The notes under the pieces were generated by a model. It did not search any database. It saw nothing but the letters and a program-made list of their open reading frames with translations, and had not been told where the DNA came from. Below, in pieces: positions 32,943-43,317 of a DNA stretch of 64,000 bases (the stretch's first letter is position 1; every line of letters begins with the position of its first letter). The DNA is from Mytilus trossulus (taxonomy: Eukaryota > Mollusca > Bivalvia > Mytilida > Mytilidae), in the NCBI RefSeq assembly GCF_036588685.1, contig NC_086374.1:64974457-65038456 (forward strand). The letters are read 5' to 3'. A program made the translations under genes and the position numbers.

Positions 32943-35900
32943 TTATTTCTGAAGTGGTAATTCATTAAACTGATCCATTGAAGGAAATGTTTTCAGGTCT
33001 GTTGATATTGTATCTAAATAGAAAAAAAACATCTTATTCTCAATCAAAAAAAATCATTTTAAAAGTATGTAATAATTTAAATCAAGATAATTCAGAATTC
33101 AACAATGCAGTATTTTAACTTGAAATAAACTGTATTTTTCTAAAAACATTTAGTTTAGTACTAATCAACTGATTAGTTAGTGGAATCAAAGTACTTTTAT
33201 AAGCAAACATAATGGAATAAAAAATGTTAGCAAATAATCCAACATTGTTAATAAATCCACAAATGATGCCTTTAAGTCTAATTATTTGAAATTTGGAAAT
33301 GAGATGACTTGAATGCAACACTTCTTATACCTGCCATAATTTCGAAATTCTAGCCACGTTTCTGCTTATATACTTAGAATCTCTGTGGTAAGTCAAGCCT
33401 GGTCTTTGCCGCATTACTATTTTCTTTCAAACATTAATTTACATGACCACTTTACTGTCCATTGCTTAAAGGTCAAAATTTTGAATTTATGATGTCATTG
33501 CTTCAGTTCTAAAAATTATTCATAATATCATGGTTTCCGCTGGCGGTCGCCATCTTCGCAATTTGCGAAAAAATAATAATTGTGGCGATAAAAAATCGTC
33601 ATTTGCGAAAGAATTTGGCGAAAAAAAATATATATAACAATTTATTTTCCTCCATCTTGTTTATTTACTTCTATTCCAGTATCTCAGACTTTACCTGATC
33701 AGACAATACTCGGCATTCACCTTGACCTCATTAAGATTTGGACAGAAAATCAATAATCAGCTGATTGCATTTTATAGCTATCGACAACAAAGGACTAATT
33801 AATAAAGGCATTGATTGAATTGTTTCGACAAATGATATGGTTAAATGGCTTCCACTAAATGTCACATACAGAATTTATTTAGCACTTTGCAACGCACCTG
33901 TTTGAAGCAAACTTTTGACGTTCCTCTCCTTTTAAAGATAGTTTAGAAAAGAAAGATGATGTTGTGACGGAAACAGTCCAAAAGCAAGAAAAATATCAGA
34001 TTTAAGACTTTAATTATCCTTTGACTTTAATATAGGTAATTGATTAGGGAGACTACTTTAAAGTCGTTTGAGTGACACATGTGTTTCAAGCATAGTTTTA
34101 CCCCTCAACTTTTTCATTTACGATGGTCAAGAAACGAAAACTGTCGTTATGAAGAAATCTATCCAAAAGGTTGGGAACAACCCCTGGAATGAGGGTTACT
34201 CTTCAATGTTATGTCTACACATGAAATGAGGGCTCAATTTCATGTGATAAAATCTTTTGTTTTGCTGTAAAAACCACTTCTTAACATGACACTTAGTATA
34301 AAAGGGCACATCAGTATTTTTCTTTTAAAGTAACTTTCTCTACAAACTATACTGGTATTATATGACTAAAACATGTCCATTAATTTTGTTATATTCCAGG
34401 ACTTATATCTTCTTTATTATTAAAGTATAGTGGGCCCCTCATTAGGAAAGTTGTTTATAATACAATGAATATTTTTAACTTTTAAGTTAAAAAAAAATCT
34501 GTTGTTTAAAGTTTAGTGTTTATTAATTAAATTGTAGACTATAAAATAAGTTTGAGAGAATAGTCATAGACACAATGGCCTATGGGGCAAAATTATCTTA
34601 TTTAAGAGAGGGGGGGGGGGAGAAAAAACGTAAATTCTAAACAAAAAATATATTTAAGTTACTTGGCAAAAAAAATAATAAAGTGGCGACAAATATATTG
34701 TTATGGCGAAAGAGGTGGGAAAAAAATGATTGACCCAGCGGAAAACCCTGATAATATTCTCTTCTTTTATTCTCTGATGATGATTTAGAAATTGTCAGAG
34801 AACAATAAGTTTACCTTAGATGAATTTGGCTACTTTTTAATTCACTTCTGGTCAATTTTTTTTAAAGCTTTTCTGGTGAAAGTCAAGAAAAGCACATGGA
34901 ATAGAATGCATCATTCCTATAAACGATTGATTCAATTTTCTTGCCATGTCTAAAATACTAGAGTTTGAAGGTATGGCTTTTAAACAGCTTAAAAAAAGAG
35001 ACCACAGATAGAACAGACTTTTATAAGTTGGAGGGTCACAACATAAATATAGGGTTTGAGTCTCGGGGTTTGAGTCAACCAAGGATAATATTTATATTTG
35101 TATTGCCTGTTTATCCTTCTTCATTTATGAATTGAATGCTTTTTTTGTAACTTCATTGGGTGTAAAAGTGTTGACCAAAGTACATTTTGTATGAAATTGC
35201 TGTTAGCCAATCAAAATAACTGTATCATAATGAAACATACATCTAATGTAATTATCCAGGTAATATAATCTTGTTTAAATTTCAATAAATACACAATATC
35301 TACTTACTGATTATGACTGCAAGTAAAATTAAAATCACCACAGCTATTATTATTTTCATCTAAAATTATAAAAAAAAATATAACATTTATTGGTTTTCAT
35401 ACATAATGCAGCACACTATGTAAAAAACAAAATGAAAAAAGAGATATGATGAAGAAAGTATTCATTGTTAATCAAAATGAATTGTCGATGTATTGTAACA
35501 ATGAAAACTATGTCAAACATCTGATAACTTGACATAAATATGAGAGTTAGCAAAATAAAGTCAGGTGACCCTGTCAGACAATTATGAAGTATTCTTTTAG
35601 AACAAATTAGACTTGTCATAGTGTAACTGACTGTTTTGTTCATTATTATTTGTTTTCTTTTATACCTTTTATTTAATTTAGAAAAACCAGGGATCTGTGT
35701 CTGGCAGGGCTAATAGACAACTTTTGAGTTCAATATATTTCCATTGAAAAGTTTGTTTTTAGTGAACATCTTTTGTGTGGATAGGAGCATCGTCACTTCC
35801 ATTCCCATGTTGGAAAAATATGATGCTATACTACATGAAGTATTCGGCAAAATAAATTCTTATAATTGACAATCAGCACTACTGTCGTTTAATAGGGAAT

Positions 35901-38900
35901 TGTAATTTAGTACGTATGGAACACACATTATTTCTAGTTTATTCTGTATAATGACAATCACTTAAGTTGCTTGTTGTAGGTTAATAGTGCAGAGACTCAG
36001 ACAACCCCCTCTATCTAGAAATGTTCTCATAAAGGTGTGCATAGTTGACGATTTTTTTCCTGTGAAGTACATAGCTCGAAATTGGTCTATTAAACTGTCA
36101 AGTATTTTTCATACTTCCTAATACTCTTTTGAAGGTGCAACTTTTATCATTTGACTTTCCTATCAATTCTTAGTTGTTACTTCTTATATAAAGTTCTTAC
36201 CTTACAATTTTTCCACCACATTTGTCTGTGTAAGCCTTTAGCTCTTGATCTAAACATATCTGCATGGTCACTTAAATTTTCTATAAATAAAAAACTTCTT
36301 TACAAGTGGAATCAATTTGTAAAGCATATCATATGTATGCATCTATTTTTATTGAAATCATATGCATAAAAATTTTTTTTCTTCAAAATTTGTGAAATTT
36401 TTAAACAAAAAGTAAGTTTTTACACTATATAAGAATTAGGAATGACATTCTCTACTCATACATCAATTTTGGTTAAAATCAATGCATAAAAAGAGTTTAT
36501 GAATTGTTTTTACCAAAACTGCATATATTTCTGATGTATTGTGTGACATGTGTTTGAAAAACATGATCAGATTTGAAACTTCACTTTTCTTCCTCTAATG
36601 TTTCAAAAGTTACCTTTTGTGCAAACATTAACATTTATACAAAATAAAGGTAAAACATTTCAAGCATTACCTGATTTATCCTGTAAATCTTCAAGATTGT
36701 CTCCCTTGTCAACAATTTTTACCTGATTTATCCTGTAAATCTTCAAGTTTGTCTCCCCTGTCAACAGTTTTATCTGATTTACCTTGTAAATCTTCAAGAT
36801 TGTCTCCCCTGTCAACAAGTATACCTGATTTATCGTGTAAATCTTCAAGTTTGTCTCCCCTGTCAACAATTTAAGTTAAACATTTCAAGCATTACCTGAT
36901 TTATCCTTTAAATCTTCAAGATTGTCTCCCTTGTCAACAATTTTACCTGATTTATCCTGTAAATCTTCAAGATTGTCTCCCCTGTCAACAATTATACCTG
37001 ATTTATCGTGTAAATCTAAGTTTGTCTCCCCTGTCAACAATTTTACCTGGTTTATCCTGTAAATCTTCAATATTGTCTTGCTTGTCAACAATTTTTCCTG
37101 TAAATCTTCAATATTATCTTGCTTGTCAACAATTTTTACCTGATTTGTCCTCTAAATCTTCAAGATTGTCTCCCTTGTCAACAATTTTACCTGACTTATC
37201 CTGTAAATCTTCAAGATTGTCTCCCTTGTGAACAATTTTTACCTGGTTTATCCTGTAAATCTTCAAGATTGTCTCCCTTGTCAACAATTTTACCTGATTT
37301 ATCCTGTAAATCTTCAAGATTGTCTCCCCTGTCAACAATTGTACCTGATTTATCCTGTAAATCTTCAAGTTTGTCTCCCCTGTAAACAATTTTACCTGAT
37401 TTATCCTAAAATCTTCAAAATTGTCTCCCCTTTCAACAATTGTACCTGATTTATCCTGTAAATCTTCAAGCTTGTCTCCCCTGTCAACAATTTTAGCAAC
37501 ATTGTTTTGCATCACATCAATAACCTCATTTACTTGGCCCTGTAATCTGTAAAGTATATAAATTGTAATAGTTATACCACATCACATCAATAACCTCGTT
37601 TGTAATCTGTAAAGTATATATATATGGTAATAGTTATATGAAAACAAGACGATGTGGTTTGATTGAAAATGAGAGGAAAAAAGTTAACAATTACAGATTA
37701 CAGGTGAAAAATATAACTTTTACCTGTAATTCCTTTGACCACTTATGGATTTGACATTTACCTGTTTACCTTTTGACCACTTATGAATTTGACATTTACC
37801 TGTTATTCTTTTGACTACCACTTATGGATTTGACATTTACCTGTGTATCTTCTGACCACCTATGAATATGACATTTACCTGTTAAATTTTGGGTAACAAT
37901 TTAGTCTCACTTTTACCTGTTAATCTATGAATTTGTACTTTCATGTTAACCATTAGTGTACATTTTTTATCTGAACTTAGCTGTTAATTCTGTATAGCTT
38001 AAGCTAGCTTTTTGTTCAAACATGATTACCTGTTATTCTTATAGTTCTATAATCATCCTTTTATCCATTTTGTACAATGTATATTCCATTTGTTATTTTT
38101 GGACAATAAAATATGTTTAAACTACAATGTAGTTCGAAATTTACTAACTACTAATCTTTGAACTATTTCTTGATTTAAAAGATACCTGTTTATCTTTGGA
38201 TCACTCCTTATATTCCCCGGTTTGACATTTGGTCCTCTACAAATAGAATCAAACATATAAAGGCATTTCCCACCATATGAATGCATAAAAAACTTACAGT
38301 ACCTGTAAGCACGATAACAAAACCTCAAATACTTAATTACTAAAAACACTATAATCAAGCAGTTGTAATATACTTGCTATGTAAAAGTCAAAACTACATG
38401 GTATCCTACAAATTTCCATGAATGGTATAAAAAGTTATCATTTTGAATTTGTTCTTCATAACATCGAGCATGTTAAGAGCTTTAAAACATGATATCATGA
38501 ATTAAAAAAAAGACAATGGAAAATAGAGCAAGACAAGCTGGGAATAATGTTTATATCACTGAAAATTCTACATTTTGATTCACATCAACATGACAAACTA
38601 TGATCCACATTGATGATAAGAAGTTGTAAGTTTTTGTTTATATGATTACAGAAGGTACCAATGATCTTACTTTGCAATATTTATCAATTTGCTTCAGTGC
38701 CACTCATGGCTTTTCCAAAAAGCTCCACACTAAAAAGGACAACAAACCGAACAGTTACCAATAGTGTGTTTTCCATTCAAATACACAGTATATTTTATAG
38801 TTTTCGTTTGTGTATGCACTGAAGTGGTTCCAATATGTACTATTCATAAAATAAAGGAGAAAAAAAGTCTACAATCTTAAATACTGTATTCTTGAATGTG

Positions 38901-39169
38901 AACTGCACCATTGGTAACTGTGTTCTGCCATTGTCCTATATAGTGTGGAGCTGTTTGAAAAAGGTGGTACCAAAGCAAAATGAGGAATATTGCAAACTTA
39001 GATCATTGGTGCCGGTACAATGTATAAATAAAAAAAAAGGCCTTAATGTTCATGGTCCTTTGTTCATTAAGACATATAAATTCAATAGTTAACAGATAAA
39101 TGCTACAGGTTAAAATACTCACTTCAAGAAGAAATCTTCTTCATCTGAATTTCCATCAAGAAGTGCTCT
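32943..39169 (-). CDS. VAMP4: VAMP4-type R-SNARE (synaptobrevin family)
   Basis: Five exons join in phase: 39123-39169 (RALLDGNSDEEDFFL, the acidic SDEED motif of VAMP4), 37446-37546 (LQGQVNEVIDVMQNN, then AKIVDRGDKLEDLQDKS, first SNARE half with the R layer), 36201-36280 (ENLSDHADMFRSRAKGL, HRQMWWKNCK), 35308-35359 (MKIIIAVVILILLAVII, membrane anchor) and 32943-33013 (lumenal tail ending LPLQK, TAA). Every boundary has GT/AG. Human VAMP4 has the same order of motifs (DSDEEEDFFL, NQVDEVIDVMQEN, ERGERLDELQDKS, QMWWRGCK). By family knowledge it is a vesicle SNARE of trans-Golgi and endosome traffic. The first coding exon was not found, and the short linker present in vertebrate VAMP4 before the SNARE helix is missing. 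The last exon is the least certain. The SNARE exon is followed by a minisatellite of its own 3' end (36652-37500). Confidence 0.9.
33529..34750. mobile_element. TIR element in VAMP4 intron (hAT-like ends)
   Basis: Left end CATGGTTTCCGCTGG and right end (reverse complement) CAGGGTTTTCCGCTGG, flanked by ATAATAT on both sides (33522-33528, 34751-34757), consistent with a 7-8 base hAT-type duplication. The paralogous relic at 3.8-4.3 kb lacks it. Internally it repeats GGCGA(T/A)A and TTTGCGAA motifs and has no transposase ORF. Confidence 0.7.
36652..37500 (-). repeat. 51-bp minisatellite of the VAMP4 SNARE exon end and donor
   Basis: About 16 head-to-tail units of roughly 51 bases. On the VAMP4 strand each is a copy of the last half of exon 37446-37546 (ATTGTTGACA, GGGGAGACAA, CTTGAAGATTTACAGG, ATAAATCAG) followed by GT. 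In translation a unit reads NLEDLQDKSGKIVDKGD. Nearly every unit ends TCAG|GT, so the intron begins with a ladder of donor sites. Several units have lost or gained one base, which shifts the frame, so the array is not one long ORF. A block starting with AAACATTTCAAGCATTACCT is itself duplicated (36655 and 36877), showing higher-order growth. Confidence 0.92.
37555..37640 (-). repeat. partial duplicate of the VAMP4 SNARE exon start
   Basis: About 37579-37640 repeats 37512-37575, including CATCACATCAATAACCTC, TGTAATCTGTAAAGTATATA and therefore the acceptor, but with the middle of the exon start deleted. Both the beginning and the end of this exon have thus been duplicated in place. Confidence 0.7.
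37722..37885 (-). repeat. 38-bp minisatellite in VAMP4 intron, CAGGTAAA motif
   Basis: Four to five units containing ACTTATGAATTTGACATTT then ACCTGTTT. On the gene's sense strand each carries CAGGTAAA, a donor-like motif. Unlike the 51-bp array, I cannot match the rest of the unit to an exon. Confidence 0.7.
38655..39020. mobile_element. inverted-repeat element in VAMP4 intron
   Basis: 38655-38770 is the reverse complement of 38908-39020. Landmarks are GGTACCAATGATCTTA and AGCTCCACACTA on the left against TAGTGTGGAGCTG and TTAGATCATTGGTGCC on the right. The arms are about 115 bases and the spacer about 140. The 66-residue ORF at 38892-39092 is fortuitous. Confidence 0.8.
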
Positions 39170-39373
39170 CTGCAAAATAAGTAATGGAATCATTCAATGG
39201 CATATAATATTACACATATACCTGATACATGTTGTGTAGAAGTTAAATTAAAGTGTGGTCCAAATGAGGACTGACCTGTTTTGGAGAAACACAAGACAAC
39301 AAACCAATCTGTTTGATGATCAACCTTACATTGTATGGCTAATAAGGCTGAAATGTGTAAGTATATGTAATAT

Positions 39374-39515
39374 TTTAGGGGCCAGCTGAAAGACACCTAC
39401 GGGTGCGGGAATTCTCGCTACATTGAAGACCCATTGGTGGACTTCGGCTGTTGTCTGCTCTATAGTTGGGTTGTTGTCGCTTTGACACATTCCCCATTTC
39501 CTTTCTCAATTTTAT
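39374..39515 (-). repeat. dispersed repeat family C
   Basis: Contains GGGGCCAGCTGAAAGACACC, GTTGGGTTGTTGTCGCTTTG and CATTCCCCATTTCC. It matches 16663-16800. The 68-residue ORF here translates the repeat. Confidence 0.7.
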
Positions 39516-42500
39516 TCTGTCACTGATAACCTTTTGATGAGGGAAGTAATCAAGGACCCAACCCTTATTCAGTAGATTCATTTTTATTTATGGGATATTA
39601 ACTGAAATATTGTCAGTTTAATGTCTCAATACTGTATGCCATAACCATTTAATGTAAATGTGTTTGTGCTTTTAAATATTGTCCATTGTCTATTAATTTT
39701 GTTGAAATTTTTTGGTTTAGGTAAATAACGAAATTTGAAGTCCTACAAAGATCAAATTCTATATTAGGTCTATATGACATGTACACATGTATGGAGACTT
39801 TGGCTAAACATTGAATAAAATATCAATGAAATGCAATTTTTCCTTAATCCATGAAAATTAGTATTCAAGAAAATTAATGAATCCACAGTAGGTTTTAGAA
39901 ATGTTATAGTGGTGATTATCATCTTACTTCATTTCACCTTCATTTTTTTACTCACTAAATTTAGTCCAGTGATGGTGGACAATTTGATATTATTTTGTTC
40001 ACAGAAATGACTGATATTAATGCTATGACAAATTTCCATTTTCTTTTCAAGGTGTTGGCTTTAAAGGGAAAATTCACGATTTTTTACTTATGGTTTAAAT
40101 ATGTTCATTATGACATAATATATATATTCACAAAGTTTTATCGCTATATGTGCAGTAATAAAGGAGAAATTCAATATTTAATGAAAAAATATTAACTACT
40201 TCCTGTAGGTCGTGACGTTTTCTCCTGGTTTTTGCATACCGGGATTTAAAATACAATCATTAAAAGTCTTGGTTTTTAATCATATTTTAACGTAATCGTA
40301 AGCACGCCGATGACTTATGCTTTATCTAATAACCATCCGATAATAAGAAGATAAAACGCACATACGTTCAATTGTACATATTCATGAGATAAATTTTCTA
40401 TGTTAAACGTATATATTCAAATTATTTTTGTAGACAACACAAAAAGTTATAAATTTATTTTTAATTAATGTATTTTCGGACTGATAAGGTGAACAAAGTA
40501 AAGTACAATAATCTGTAAAGACAATATGTTGGTGTACTCTTATTGACCTTTTACTATCTCTGCCATGACTAGGTTGATACGATGTGTGTATTCACGGTTC
40601 TGTGGCAATACTCGTAGATGGCTTGTTGAAAGGTAAATTGTTATTTGCACTTCGGTATTTAACCACGCCTCTCGGGCACACCTTGCCAGGTGTGACTGTC
40701 TATTCGGATCAGTGAATTATAAGACAAGGGAGCATTCAATACACATATTTAAAATATATATTCAAGTTGGTGACAAATAAAAATTGATCGCCGTGGAATT
40801 ATTTAATTATGTTTGGTGCTATTATTTATTTGAATTCAAATAAGTTAATTTACTAAGAAATACACAATTTTCGGTTAAAGACGGGAAACTTAATTCATAT
40901 GTCCGATTGAAATGATTTACACCTTTTGTCCTTGATTGATGTCTAATAAAAAGGAGAACTTAGAAATTATAAATAGCTTTACCAAAGTATTTTTATTTGT
41001 CTTTATTAGGCAAATAAATGAATGAGAACACTCAGATTTAGACTTTTTAAAAGCCACGTACAAATTAATAACTGGAACTCACTGAAGATAACTCTACCGA
41101 AGCGGAATATAATATGAACGAATAAAGAAAAAATACTTTTGTACTTGAGAAGTTTTAAAAAATTGACAGCAAATTTAAGGTCTTCTTGGAATGGAATCGA
41201 AAAATTACGAATAGATATTCTTTATCAAGTGTGAAAAACATCAACCAAATTTAATCATAATCGGGGACGTCCTTATTAAAATAGTCTTCGTCTCACAACG
41301 TATAATACTTAATAACTATTTGACCAAAGATGTTTAAAAACAAAAGACAACGAATTTAATGTCATCTTTCCCTATTTTTGAATGTAATTATAAGTCTGTT
41401 CAACTGGCAAGAATATCCCTAAAGCGGACAAATATCTGACAAGCAGTTTATTCTTTAAATTTGCTGTCATTGAATATCAAGAAAGAAAATAAATCCCGAA
41501 AATGATTTGAAACTTTAATACTCAATAGCTTTCCTAGAAAATATTCACATCCCTCGGGGATTATTAGTGTACGTCCAGTTGCATATGTCGGAAAATTTGT
41601 GGTGATGACCAATTTCTTTCTTTATTCGAGAACAATCTAATTGATATATAAATCTGTGATTTTACTATGTTCATAACTTCGATGAACCAAAGCAAGTTAT
41701 AGATCGACCTGTATTTAAATCAAATTGGTCCTCTTCTTCTTCTTCTTTTGGTATACAATAGTCTATCGAATTGGATGATTACATACTGTGGTATATGTGG
41801 ACTAGTCTATTTACAAAACTTTTACCCCAATTTGCACAAAATGTATGTTTCTTTCTTATGTTCAATGTATACATGTATATATTTTAAATTGCGCTGTAGT
41901 TCCGTAACTTTCTATCCGGGCGTATAAACGAATCGTCGACAAGTGCACACTTTTTTTTAATCAACATTTCTGGAATGATCCAACTATTGACAACGAGTAA
42001 ATATTACATTTCCCCAGAGACATATAATACAATTATATGTCTCTGATTTTCCCAAATTAACCCTTGGAAAAAATACGTATATTTGTATATCTTTAATTTT
42101 TTTTTTTTTTTTTTTTTTTGGTATCATTTTTATTTTTTATAAATAATATTCTTTACACCAGAAATTTTATTTATAAACAAGCGTATGAGTTAAGTAATGA
42201 CTAGTATATTATATCACTTTCGGACACGCAAGACAGAGATGTATATTATACATGCACCTGATAGTTCAAAATGGAAAGTTATAAGTTATCGGCCGTGTAC
42301 ACTGATCAATACCTACAGAGGTGAAACAATGCATGAACTTGCAAGCCCAACAGGAAATCGCTTGAATACCTGGACGTGTCACCTTACACCCCTCACAATA
42401 CCTTTGGGAGAAATACCTTAAGCCATGCGGGTGATCAGTGGAGCGAAGATCCTAATTTAGTTGAATAAAGTATATTACTTAAAAGAATTATGAACGAATT

Positions 42501-42918
42501 AGATTTTCGAAAACAATTTTCACGGAACACTTATTTATGATTTGAACTTTGACTTTTTAACTAATTCCAATATTAACAGTTTAAAAATAACAGACTATAT
42601 GGTTATTAAAAAAATAAGAACTTTTTCCGAATCAAGTTAGTTAGTCAGATAAAACAACCGTACGATTGACAAGATATCGACACGTAATTACGACTACATC
42701 GGTTACTGTAGTTTTGTTTCTTTGTGGTTTATAGACATATCGTGATTTTTATTTGGACAAGATAACAAAATGGCGGAACGCAAAGAACTGATACTCAAAA
42801 TTTAAAATCGATGCTGATCTCTTATCTAGCGGAATAAAACTTTAATATTTATAAATTTGAGCATTTTTATACAGAATGGACATAATATCAATTTTTGATT
42901 TTTTTACGAAGTTTCCCT
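39516..42918. other. no gene recognised; one small hairpin
   Basis: No splice-flanked exon was found, including any that could be the missing first exon of VAMP4. A short hairpin, AGAGACATATAAT / ATTATATGTCTCT, lies at 42015-42043, and a pure T run at about 42099-42119. The 74-residue frame at 42197-42421 has no family motif. Confidence 0.4.
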
Positions 42919-43317
42919 TTAAGGGAGTTCGCTTCTCAGTTTCAAAGTAATTAACTTTTTAATACACTAGTTTATATTGATAGGTGATTACTAAAGACAT
43001 CCAAAGAGCAAAAAAAAATTAAAGGTCACCGTGCTTGTTTTTCGAGATATTAACCATTGAAATTTTGGCAAGAAAATATTCTCTCTTGACTTTTCATAGC
43101 TTTATCATCGACAAGTTAAAGTTCTGAAAAACTGTTAAAAAGTAATTAAAATTTTATAAGACTTTTACAGATGGCTTATCATTATGCATGTAAAAGAATT
43201 ATAACAAGAAAAATGTGAGTCACCGGGGAAACTTTTACAAGGCATTCAAATGGATAAAACCAGAGGATTCCGAAAATTTGACAAAAAATCTAAAACATGA
43301 CAAGCCAGCTCCCTTAA
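42919..43317. mobile_element. TIR element (TTAAGGGAG ends)
   Basis: Begins TTAAGGGAGTTCGCTT and ends AGCCAGCTCCCTTAA, an inverted pair, over about 400 bases. It resembles the element at 18418-18985. No ORF. Confidence 0.55.

Noticed and set aside
37022-37449. Three overlapping plus-strand ORFs rich in Pro, Leu and Ser repeats
   Set aside because: They are antisense translations of the VAMP4 51-bp minisatellite; the sense frame matches the SNARE exon.
36660-37515. One long multi-repeat SNARE protein encoded across the whole array
   Set aside because: Single-base indels shift the frame several times (NLEDLQDKSG changes to KIYRINQV), so no continuous ORF exists.
38671-38691. 21-base VAMP4 microexon (NKLINIAK in phase)
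   Set aside because: It lies in an arm of an inverted-repeat element and its acceptor is weak; kept only as a finding to test.
42772-42805. AAAATGGCGGAACGC, a good translation-start context
   Set aside because: The frame closes after 11 codons and no donor in phase is convincing.
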